From contig OX442314.1 of the NCBI GenBank assembly GCA_949358305.1, positions 46,508,581-46,572,580 on the forward strand: a stretch of DNA of 64,000 bases, written 5' to 3'. Made by a program: the position numbers and the translations under genes. Position 1 is the stretch's first letter; every line of letters starts with the position of its first letter. Shown here piece after piece: positions 55,034-64,000 of this stretch. This DNA is from Strigamia acuminata. Taxonomy: Eukaryota > Arthropoda > Chilopoda > Geophilomorpha > Linotaeniidae. The notes beneath the pieces were generated by a model that saw nothing but the letters and a program-made list of their open reading frames with translations, did not search any database and was not told where the DNA came from.

Positions 55034-55648
55034 TGTTGATTCCAATCGCTTGTAGTTGGTATTTCTAAAGCCTCTGGCTTCTTTGTAATGTAAATGTATG
55101 TCTTGAATTAAATCTGCAGCTTGCTTCCACCATGAATTTTGTACACTCACTGGGGTTAAACTTTATTGTCTTCAAAAAGATATATACAAAAACGCTCCTA
55201 TTGGAGCACCACTAATCTGATAATTGGCTTCAGCTGCATTCCTAGAAGGAGAGCTGAAGCCAGGTCATGTGACAACAATCTAACCCTCTTTAAATAAAAG
55301 GTTAATGACACTAAATGTGAAAGATAAACATGTTAAAAGTGAATACAAAATATTAAATCAAATTTCACGGAATAATAAACGATAGAACATTAAAGGGAAT
55401 ATACCCAAATCGGAATATATAAATCAAATAAAGTGACGTTAAAACACTAGAACAATTGAATAAAAACACACAAATACTAATGCAAGGTTATCAAATTAAG
55501 AAATATAAAATGAAATAAATGACACTGAAACATTACATCAAAGGAGATAAAATACACAAATATTAAATGTGGGATAAAATACAAAATAACAAATAAATTC
55601 AACACATTAAAGGGAATGTAAACCTGGGGTAAAACGCCAGTTTTCACA
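55034..55648 (-). repeat. 3' LTR of BEL
   Basis: 615 bp; a purine-rich GGGGGGAG abuts it in element sense. It differs from the 5' LTR at three visible single bases. Confidence 0.93.
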
Positions 55649-58600
55649 CTCCCCCCGCGCCGATCTCACTTTGAACTTCCAAATGTACCAAACGCTGAAT
55701 CGGACGCCTCAACTTAGCTCCACCCGAAGTGACAAGCTCGCATGATCGGACTTTGCCATCTCTTCCAACGCGAACTTCAGTGATACGGCCCATTTTCCAC
55801 TGGAGCCGGGGTCGGCCTTGTTCCTCAACCAACACGACATCGCCCACTTTCAATTCGAGGAGTCCAAACTTTCCAGACTGTATTTTCAAATCTGTCAGGT
55901 ATTCTTTCTGCCAACGACTCCAAAAAGAAAGCAGGGTTCTTTGACGATGACGCCATTGTCAGATAAAAGCTTCTTGTGTCGGCTCGATTTGGTCGACGTA
56001 GCTAGGGTCCGGCAAAAATGTAACTCTTTCTCCCGTCAAGAAATGGGCAGGAGTTAAGCTCTCTGGTTCATCGGGCTTCTCATAAACGTAGGTTAGTGGG
56101 CGATGGTTTATCACAGCTTCCACTTGGGTGAGGAGGGTGTTTAGTTGAAAAAAGTTCAATGATGCAGTCCCAATAATTTTCTTCAAGCAGGATTTGACTG
56201 TCTTCACCATCCTTTCCCAAAATCCCCCCCACCACGGGCTATGTTCAACTATGAACTTCCAATTGATCCCCTTGTTGCACAGATAATTCTTGAACGACTC
56301 ATCCTTGGTATTGTTCAATAATGCAGCCAATTCTTTGTTGGTACGGCGAAAAGTTGTCCCAATGTCGCTGTATAATGTCTTTGGTAGTCCACGTCGACTT
56401 ACAAATCATTCGAATGCGTCGACAAAATCAGGCGTGTTGAGCAATGGCACCAGTTCAAGATGCACTGCCCGAATGTTGGCACAAGTGAACAGTGCAATGT
56501 ACGCCTTGGTTTTGCACCCTCTAATGTATAGGGGTCCCGCGAAGTCGACTCCTGTAACCGCAAATGGCTCGCAACGGGTGATTCTGTCAAATGGCAGCAA
56601 TCCGGGTGATTCTTGCATCAATTTTCCCTGCACCTTTCTGCACGTGACGCATCGACTTAATGTTGACTTCAAGGTTCTCCTTGCGGCTGGTGTCCAGTAT
56701 GATTCTCTAAATTGGGCGAGCGTTGCTGTCAAGCCGCAGTGGAGAACCTAGGAATGAGAATGCGAAAATATTAGTTTGGTCAATTCGCATTTTTGTGGTA
56801 ACACGATAGGTTGTGTTGTTGTTTGTTCATCTTTGGAGGTTTGTAGTCTGGTCCTCAGTCTCATTACTCCATTTGCATCGATGAATGGGTTGAGCAGCTT
56901 TAATTTGGATGCTGCCATCAATGGTTTCCCCTCGGTCAGTTGCTTCATTTCTGCGGCGTAGTGTTGCCGTTGTGAAGCGATGATCAATTTTTGCTTTGCC
57001 GTCACGAGTTCTTCTGCGTTCAAAACTCCTTGTTGACGGTGTCCGCTGTCGGCTTTTTGTTTTGAGTTGTGTGCGAAACGATAGCACCAGGCCCACACTC
57101 GACACGTGCGTAAGTACGACCTAGAAATTGGAAATGCAATGTTTTGATTATTTTTTTGTTGAACTGCATTCGCGTGGGTTTCTCCGTTTGACTCCTCGTG
57201 TTAGTCAGCCTCGCTGTCCAATTCGTCTGGGTCTATGGGTAATTCCATCTTATTATTTGGCCAGTTCTCTTGTTCTTCACTTAGCCATTTTGGCCCTTTC
57301 CACCACAGTTCGTCATTTGTTAGCTCCGCTGCATCAATGCCTCTTGTCAGTCGGTCAGCTGGATTTTCCGGGCCCGCGACGTGTTTCCATGCCTTTACAT
57401 GCGATTTTTCTCTGATTTCGATCGCCCGATTGTTTATAAACGTTGGTGGTCGCTTGGATGTGTTTGTTATCCAATGCAAGCAAATCTGACTGTTGGTCCA
57501 GTAATGGTATCGGTTGCAGTCCATCACCTCCATTAGTTGGTCTCTAAGGCGTACTGCAAGAAGGGCGCCCATTAATTCTAGTTTGGGCAGCGTCAATTGT
57601 TTTACTGGAGCCACTCTAGATCTAGAAAATAAAAAACTTATTATTATTAAATCTTCTTCCTTTCTGCGCATATAAGCCACAGCGCCATAAGCTCTCGGGC
57701 TGGCGTCGCAGAATATATGAATTTCGTTTTCTTGATGTGGCTTAAATCCAATCCATCTTGGCAGTTGGACCTCTCTCAATTTGGGGATTTGTTTCGCCCA
57801 TTTTTCCCAAGTTTCTTGCATTTCTTTATTTAATTTCTCGTCCCACTTCAATTTTCTTAGCCATAAAATCTGGAAAAAGATCTTTGTCGTGATGGTGAAG
57901 GGACTCGCAAAACCCAATGGGTCGAAAATCTGTGCTGTTATGCAGATGACTCTTCGTTTGGTGATTTGTTTGGTTCCAACGTCTTCTGCAATTTCTACAG
58001 CAAGGCCTATCTGGTCTGAACTTGGACTCCATCGCAATCCCAAAACCTTGGTTTCATCGTCGTTCATCAGATCGCGGTCGGATGGGACTTCTCGTCGCAT
58101 TATTGCTCGCAATTTGGTCGAATTTGTCTGCCATTTCACGAACTCCATTCCCCTGCGGCCATGATGACGCGCGCCTGTCAAAAAATTTCTTCTGCCCTTT
58201 TCTCGCTGTCCAGGGAAGATATCAAATCGTCCATGTAGAGAAATCGATTTATGAATTCGACGGCTAGTGGAAATTCGTCTTTAAATTTCTCCAAATGGTG
58301 CTTTATGGTCGCACTCAGCAGGAATGGGCTGGGAGCAGCTCCGAACAGCACTCGAGTTTGGCGTAAAATCTTGATTATTGCTCGTCCAATTCCGTCCCAC
58401 AGCTCATCGATCCAAAAAAAACGAGTTGCATCATGATCCCTCATGGCAATCTCTATCTGATGAAATGCTTTCTTGATATCGGCTATTAATGCAAACTCAT
58501 GAATTCGAAATTTTAGCAAAATAAAGATCAAAGACGGGAGTAGATTGGCTCCCTTTGATAAACAGTCATTTAGAGACAATTGGCCCTTTTTATGTGAAGA

Positions 58601-60913
58601 AGCGTCGAATACTATTCGCAATTTGGTCGTCACTCGCTCTTCCTTGACCACAGGCCTATGTGGCATGTAGTAAACAGGACCGGGAATTTCGCCTTTTGGC
58701 ACCTCTTCAACAATGTTCTGCTCGATCTGCTCATCAATGACTTTTTTATACTCGAGATATAAATTGGGCTGCTTACGGAAACGACGTATCACATTGAGAA
58801 ATCTCTGCTCGGCGATTTGGTAATTGTCAGCAAGCTCATCCGGATTCACTGTCCACGGCAGCTGGACGGAATAATGGCTTCCTGTCCAGCTGATGGTTTG
58901 ATCGAATTTTTTCATTATCTCCTCATCTCCCGTGGTGGTCATGGACTCGTGCTGGACTCCAATCGATTCAAGCTCCCAAAATTTTCGTAACAGGTCGTCT
59001 GTGGAAGGAATAATGGTTATTTTGTTGGCCTGTGTCGGCGACACGATGAGTTGCGTCTCCTGCGTCGTTTGTCCGTGCAATGTCCATCCCAAAATCGTGT
59101 TCACAGCAGCCAAATTTTCTTCAATAAATTTGGATTGACCCGTGGTAATTTTGTTGTAATGATCCACGCCAAGCAGAATGTCTACTTCGCTCGAATGTAA
59201 GGCGGCCTGTTTGCAGTTCACTTGGATTCTTAAGTCTTTCAATTTGCTGCTTAACTGGGTGGTCGGAATTTCAGTTGGAGTGGTTGTGCATCGTGACGTT
59301 TCAATTGCGTCGATTAATATGGCTGGAGACGTTCCATTGATCGGTTGTATCTTCACTTGGACTCGGTTTCTCACTTCCATCTTGGGATGCTGACCAAAAG
59401 TGGCGAGGTTTATTTTCTCCGTGCCCAATTTTTTCAATTTCAATTTCTGGGCCACATCGGCGCGAATAAATGTGCGTTGCGCTCCGCCGTCTATGTAGCA
59501 GACACCCTTGGTTTGCAGCTTTTCTCCGCTTAATTGCGCCATTTGAATCATCAAAAACTCGACAGCTGGTCGATTTACGCTGACAACTGCATTTTGTTTA
59601 ATTTCAGTCACCTCAATTTGTCTGTCGGAACTCGATTCGTTGTTTGCTGTCGATTTCGGCTTGGTGCACAAATACGTGTGGTGTTGTCCCTCGCATCGAA
59701 AACACTTCATTGACGTGCGACATTCTTTGGTCGGGTGCGGTGTTCGTCCGAGACACCGAAAACAAACGTTTTTTGCTTTTAACTTCGCCATTCGTTCCTC
59801 GGCGTTGAGTGGGCAGACTTTTCGATCATGGCTCTTCGATTCGCAAAATTGGCAGGTCTTGACTGCAATCGACATCATCGACGCGGAGCTTTCTTGAACT
59901 CTTTTGTCTCTCTTGTCGAATCGTCTCTTTTCCTTCTTGAAGCTTGGGGCGTCAGGAATCACGTTCGATTTTTGATGTGATGCAGTCTGTTTTGATTGGC
60001 TCGCCATCATTTCGTATTGTGCTTCTTTCGTCACGAAATCGTGCAGCCAGTTCATGAGGCGGGGGACCGATCGTTCCGCAGCGTTCTCTCGATCATATTC
60101 ACGCATTAGTGTGCGTGGGATTGCTGTGGCCAGTGTGGGAAACAGCATCCTTTGATACTCCTCGAGGCCCACGTCGATGTTGCTCAAATTCTCGATGTTT
60201 ATCTCGACGTGACGGTGCAAACGCTGCAGTCCAGCATGGTCCTTTTCGTCCTTTACTGCAGGCAAAACGGACAAATTATTTATAAATCGGTTTTCCAACA
60301 AAATTTTATCGCCGTATTTTCTTTTTAAGCGATCAATTGCGACCAGGTAATTTGGTTCGGTAATTTCTAACGCTTTGATGTCATTCAAAGCGTTCCCGTG
60401 CAGATACGTGCGCAGATGAAGTAGTTTGTTTATATTGTCCAACTGTGCATCGTCTCCATACTGCACGCTAAATGTTCTCCAGAACCCACTCCAATCCTCT
60501 GGCCGCCTACCGTCAAATTTTGGCACTTCCAACGGTTTTCGTTTTATAGAATTGTTAATTGTTGGGTTCAATGGTAGCGGTAAATTTTGAGGCACAGCGG
60601 GCTGAACTGGATAATTCCGAGCAGTGTACGTCATAATGGCGGCTCTAGTTGTCGCAGCGCGGTCCTCAATAGCGTCGATCTCGTTGCTCACCTCGTCCAC
60701 CTCAAGGTCGTTTTTTGCCAAGTCCATAGCCAAATCACTGGCTTTTGTAACGCGGAGCATTTTCCCCGCCAATTGATCTGTCCAGATGCTGAGCACGTCT
60801 TTGGTCACCACCGGCACGCCAGCAAAGGCAGTTGTAATGGCGGCCATTAATGTCTCTGCAGCCTGGATGGCTGTGGTCAAGGCCCTTCTCTTCAATTCAA
60901 ATTTCGGAAGCAT
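55644..60913 (-). pseudogene. gag-pol: BEL/Pao gag-pol, about 1757 codons, disabled
   Basis: Start Met at 60913 (MLPKFELKRR). Gag with KRKYGDKILLENRF; a Cys/His cluster at about residues 351-400 (CQFCESKSHDRKVC and CFRCEGQHHTYLC); protease with DGGAQRTF at about 474, where most families have DS/TG; RT with LYMDDLISS at about 894. After that come RNase H (IFCDASPRAYGA), an HHCC region, and integrase with VDFAGPLY, YSDIGTTF and HSPWWGGFWERM. Breaks: a six-base run at 58180-58185 shifts the frame right after RT, and in-frame stops lie at 57201 (TAA), 56748 (TAG), 56406 (TGA) and 55959 (TGA). Outside the shift all parts share one frame, so the decay is recent. Confidence 0.9.
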
Positions 60914-60934
60914 TTTTTTACTTGCAGTTTGGGG

Positions 60935-60956
60935 TACTCCCGGGTTTCGGCACCAA
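60935..60956 (-). other. Primer-binding site of BEL (tRNA-Phe)
   Basis: In element sense TGGTGCCGAAACCCGGGA starts a few bases inside the 5' LTR. It is complementary to the 3' end of eukaryotic tRNA-Phe, whose acceptor strand ends CCCGGGTTTCGGCACCA. Confidence 0.8.
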
Positions 60957-60958
60957 AA

Positions 60959-61573
60959 TGTTGATTCCAATCGCTTGTAGTTGGTATTTCTAAAGTCTCT
61001 GGCTTCTTTGTAATGTAAATGTATGTCTTGAAATAAATCTGCAGCTTGCTTCCACCATGAATTTTGTACACTCACTGGGGTTAAACTTTATTGTCTTCAA
61101 AAAGATATATACAAAAACGCTCCTATTGGAGCACCACTAATCTGATAATTGGCTTCAGCTCCATTCCTAGAAGGAGAGCTGAAGCCAGGTCATGTGACAA
61201 CAATCTAACCCTCTTTAAATAAAAGGTTAATGACACTAAATGTGAAAGATAAACATGTTAAAAGTGAATACAAAATATTAAATCAAATTTCACGGAATAA
61301 TAAACGATAGAACATTAAAGGGAATATACCCAAATCGGAATATATAAATCAAATAAAGTGACGTTAAAACACTAGAACAATTGAATAAAAACACACAAAT
61401 ACTAATGCAAGGTTATCAAATTAAGAAATATAAAATGAAATAAATGACACTGAAACATTACATCAAAGGAGATAAAATACACAAATATTAAATGTGGGAT
61501 AAAATACAAAATAACAAATAAATTCAACACATTAAAGGGAATGTAAACCTGGGGTAAAACGCCAGTTTTCACA
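60959..61573 (-). repeat. 5' LTR of BEL
   Basis: 615 bp; the gag frame happens to stay open back through the primer site into this LTR (to 61075). Confidence 0.93.
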
Positions 61574-61578
61574 CTGCA

Positions 61579-61824
61579 TCTGGCATCATCTGTGCCAGAA
61601 TCTAATTTTTTGGGGAAATTGTTGTTTATTGTGAATTTTTTTGTGCGACCACGTTGTGAGGAACTTTTTTCGCCGGAAAATTAATCAAGATGGCTGAAAC
61701 GACGAATCAAACGATGGGAAGTGGCCACACGACTCATCATTTGCATCATTTTAAGAAATTAGAGGAAATTTCCAACTTTAACAATTGGAAATTTGCAATC
61801 GAAATGCAACTCTTACTGTCGTAG
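61579..61824 (+). pseudogene. Copia fragment, right of BEL: leader and truncated Gag start
   Basis: Continues the Copia leader from 55033. ATG at 61690 opens a Gag N-terminus with ISNFNNWKFAIEMQLLLS, the Copia Gag pre-domain pattern, and stops after 44 codons. No further Copia coding follows, so the body of the element is gone. Confidence 0.75.
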
Positions 61825-61826
61825 GT

Positions 61827-62189
61827 GTAACTCATAACTGTACACATTGGTGATGTAACTTATGTAAGAGTGACTTTAATCAAGCCGACCAGGTGTGTAT
61901 ATCAATCCTGGCGGCACATGACTGAATGATGTCGCCACCTAGTCGCTGAATACATAAATACGACATCACTTCTTTTTTTCAAATATTCAAACAACAAAAT
62001 TGTAGTGTCTTCCACCCCATTCTTGTAATCTAAGCATTGTATTGCGAGTTCTTTCACTTTATAAAACAGTCTTGACTCGAAATTTGCCCAGTTTGGTTTC
62101 CCTATTTATTTCTCGGCTGTTATGCACGAATATTAGAGCCGTCATGATGACCGCATCTTAGCGGTCAGATACACATTCCACGAGACACT
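61827..62189 (+). mobile_element. Putative LTR of a 17.6/297-like Gypsy, fragment
   Basis: A TGTAACTCATAA start, TATA-like boxes (ATAAATA near 61955, TATAAAACAG near 62060), and TGGCGCAGTCGCTGG at about 62191 that resembles the tRNA-Ser-type primer site of 17.6/297 elements. A second LTR is not found, so the left border is a guess. Confidence 0.4.
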
Positions 62190-62369
62190 GTATTGGCGCA
62201 GTCGCTGGTTTAAACCTGTGCAAAAAGAATCAGGTATGAATTCGAATCCAACATGGAGGCCATGAGCTGTTTCGAGCGGACAAACTTGACGAATTTTCGG
62301 TTGTGGACCATTGCGGCGCCAGTGAAACGAATCGACTAGAACTTTGGTTAGGTAATTTACCAGTCGAGG

Positions 62370-62816
62370 GTGCGTCCAGGAGTACTAGTCAGAGCACGAG
62401 AGATGATTGCTTTGGGTGCATTGATCCCAGGAACCATCTCATGGGTGCACGATACAGTTGTTGACTTGTACCTCGGAATGCTACAAGAGCGTTACCCAAT
62501 CGCATATGCCTTTCCAACGGCGATAGTTCACATGCTGATATCAGGGAAAGACAAGCCGGATACGTGGCATTGGTACAGAGACCAGGCTGATCAGCCAGGA
62601 AGAAAACATAAAATCGGGTTTTTCCCAATACCAGCGCCCGAGCACTGGATAATATTGCGGTGGCATCGGCCACCGAGAAGGGATTATTGTTTATTTTGCG
62701 AATTTTATTTGGAAATAAGACAATTCCGAACTGATGGAATAAATAATCCAGAATTTTCATTTGACTTTTATTTAATTTTAGCAAAGTTGCTTTTTATTTC
62801 TACATTTTGTATTTAG
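62370..62816 (+). CDS. Unassigned 148-codon reading frame
   Basis: An open frame after the possible Gypsy primer site. It has alternating hydrophobic segments and WHWYRDQ and PEHWIILRWH stretches but no known motif. A 131-codon frame lies opposite (62784-62389). It could be a decayed retroelement frame or chance. Confidence 0.2.
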   Translation: MRPGVLVRAREMIALGALIPGTISWVHDTVVDLYLGMLQERYPIAYAFPTAIVHMLISGKDKPDTWHWYRDQADQPGRKHKIGFFPIPAPEHWIILRWHRPPRRDYCLFCEFYLEIRQFRTDGINNPEFSFDFYLILAKLLFISTFCI

Positions 62817-62999
62817 TAGAATAAATAATAATGTTCATTTGAATCAAAAACCCGGTGTATTTATTTTATAATTTATTTTGCATAAAGTTGCATTTATTTT
62901 GAGTCTAAAAGTTGTCAAAATTGGCAGTTTTGTTATTATTTTGTGCCACAAAATGACAGCAGTGTAATTGAGCAATTAAAAGCTAATTAGAGTTATTTT

Positions 63000-64000
63000 T
63001 AGAGCTCTGCCTGTCTGCAGAAAACAGCTGAGTGGGAGGTTGCCAAGGCAACCCACCCACAAGCAGAACAATACAGGAAGTGTTTCCTGCTAATAAGGAA
63101 ATTTAGCAGAAACACTTCAGTCTTATTTGAAACCTTGTTGAAACCAGAACCATGAAATTTACACCAGAAAACCCTGAAAACTGCTGTTAGATTTTGTGGC
63201 CAATTTTGCCAAGTTTAGGACTCATTTCTTGTAATAGTGAACCCACTATTACGAGATCTATTCTTGTGATAACCACATTGTTATCACGAGAGCCAGTTTC
63301 TTGCAACAACCGATTTGTTGTTGTGAGATATTTCCTTCTTGTCGCTTAACTAGCGACGAGATATTTCAGTTTGTTGAGCCAAGATTGGCGACCCGCCGTC
63401 AAGATTGTTACTCGCGCCGGCGTGCCGAGTGAAATCCGAGTCGTGGGTGCCGTCGAGATTGGAGAGAGTCGTGGAGTTTAGAGAAGTTGAGTTGAGACGC
63501 CATTGTTGCCGTCACGGCTGCTCCTCGTACCGGCGTGTCGAGGGAGAGCCCGAGTCGTGCAAAATCGCACCTCAGAGTAGTGTTTCGGAAAAGTTTCCGT
63601 TAGCGTTACGAGAGTCGAAAGTGTTTCGTCGGCGATACGTGAACACGGAGTCGGAGAGGAATCCAGTGCCAAGCCGTCGCCGGATCCGAAAGAGAAAAGA
63701 ACCACGTCGAGACCGGAAAATCAGCGTCTTCGTCGCCATTTTCCTTATTCTCTTTTATTTGTTAAGTATCATTTTGTTTAGTTATTTCTCAATTTATTTA
63801 ACGTTAAAAACGTAGCACTTAAGAAAATATGTATGTCGAAATTATTTTGTATTAATTTTAGTGATTTATTCAAGTCAGAATAAATCTCCTTGAGAATTTA
63901 AAGTAACATAATTTGTCATTATTTGTTAACCCTAGAATTCACTTGAGTTTAAATAGAGTAAATATAAATTTAGTGTAGTGATAAGAAGTTTGAGATTTGT
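63000..64000 (+). mobile_element. Hairpin-array LTR-like element, copy D, runs off the window
   Basis: First hairpin block: GGTTGCC-AA-GGCAACC, CAGGAA/TTTCCTG and CTGCTAAT/ATTTAGCAG (63036-63110). The spacer is CAGTCTTATTTGAAACC. Second block at 63229-63363: TAATAGT/ACTATTA, GTGATAAC/GTTATCAC, CAACAAC/GTTGTTG and GTCGCT/AGCGAC, most opened by TTCTTG and closed by GAGA. TGGCGACCCGCCGTC follows at 63386, a possible primer site. An arginine-rich frame and AATAAA near 63881 come next. Same plan as copy A. Confidence 0.55.
63405..63815 (+). CDS. Basic reading frame with hydrophobic C-terminus in hairpin-array element
   Basis: 136 codons, many R, E and S, ending in a strongly hydrophobic run (VFVAIFLILFYLLSIILF). 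It is placed after the hairpins just like the 176-codon frame at 4283-4813. A small membrane peptide is possible but unproven. Confidence 0.25.
   Translation: MLLAPACRVKSESWVPSRLERVVEFREVELRRHCCRHGCSSYRRVEGEPESCKIAPQSSVSEKFPLALRESKVFRRRYVNTESERNPVPSRRRIRKRKEPRRDRKISVFVAIFLILFYLLSIILFSYFSIYLTLKT

Larger units (their letters stand above)
55034..61573 (-). mobile_element. BEL/Pao retrotransposon (6540 bp) nested in Copia leader
   Basis: LTRs of 615 bp at 55034-55648 and 60959-61573 (plus strand TGTTGATTCC to TTTTCACA) differ at about three positions. The 5-bp target duplication CTGCA is at 55029-55033 and 61574-61578. One long gag-pol frame runs on the minus strand, with a frameshift and four stops. 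The gag-pol stop codon lies in the first bases of the 3' LTR. Confidence 0.93.

Noticed and set aside
57100-57203. Intron in the BEL gag-pol with a TTTCTAG acceptor
   Set aside because: The same frame stays open through the stretch apart from one TAA, so a point change explains it better.
60914-61075. N-terminal extension of BEL Gag into the LTR
   Set aside because: The extra 54 codons cover the primer-binding site and LTR; the Met at 60913 is the sensible start.

Overview
The window is eukaryotic, nuclear and almost certainly arthropod, probably an insect. The host genes have short introns (mostly 50-80 bp) with GT-AG borders, an ionotropic-receptor gene of the protostome chemosensory type is present, noncoding DNA is AT-rich, and the repeats are typical arthropod Gypsy, Copia, BEL/Pao, hAT and mariner-like elements. 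Species cannot be named from the sequence alone.

Host genes are few: (1) the 3' part of a Q/N-rich gene of unknown function (2-2024, +); (2) a small single-exon RING-H2 protein (2444-2752, -); (3) a two-exon TRC8/RNF139/RNF145-like membrane E3 ubiquitin ligase (27593-29763, -); (4) a two-exon secreted leucine-rich-repeat protein (41323-43501, -); (5) a ten-exon ionotropic receptor (50865-54083, +) with eroded copies of the same gene family upstream (about 45.4-46.8 kb and 49.6-50.9 kb). A second, broken piece of the LRR gene lies at 54322-54815.

Most of the rest is mobile DNA, much of it young and nested. A 14.7-kb Gypsy-like LTR element (5797-20520, +) has nearly identical LTRs, gag, a 1916-codon pol frame with a large proline-rich, AT-hook-bearing insert between RNase H and integrase, and a third long reading frame downstream of pol. 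That frame is cut in two by a 337-bp hAT-type MITE with 16-bp inverted ends and an 8-bp target duplication. A paralogous empty site for the Gypsy insertion is present at about 22.25 kb. A second Gypsy (29982-39484, -) has an intact single gag-pol frame, and a complete Copia (34567-39342, -) sits inside its 5' LTR. A BEL/Pao element (55034-61573, -) lies in the leader of an older Copia fragment; its gag-pol carries one frameshift and four stops, all explainable as C-to-T changes.

Other repeats are a 53-copy 31-bp satellite (25.68-27.32 kb) joined to a long palindrome, with a second inverted copy at 46.97-48.6 kb; two 765/766-bp fold-back mariner-like MITEs; further MITEs inside introns; and a family of LTR-like sequences (about 4.0-4.8, 39.7, 48.7-49.6 and 63.0-64.0 kb) that carry arrays of short hairpins whose stems differ in sequence while the layout is kept. 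The strongest candidates for undescribed biology are this hairpin-array family and the third reading frame of the large Gypsy.
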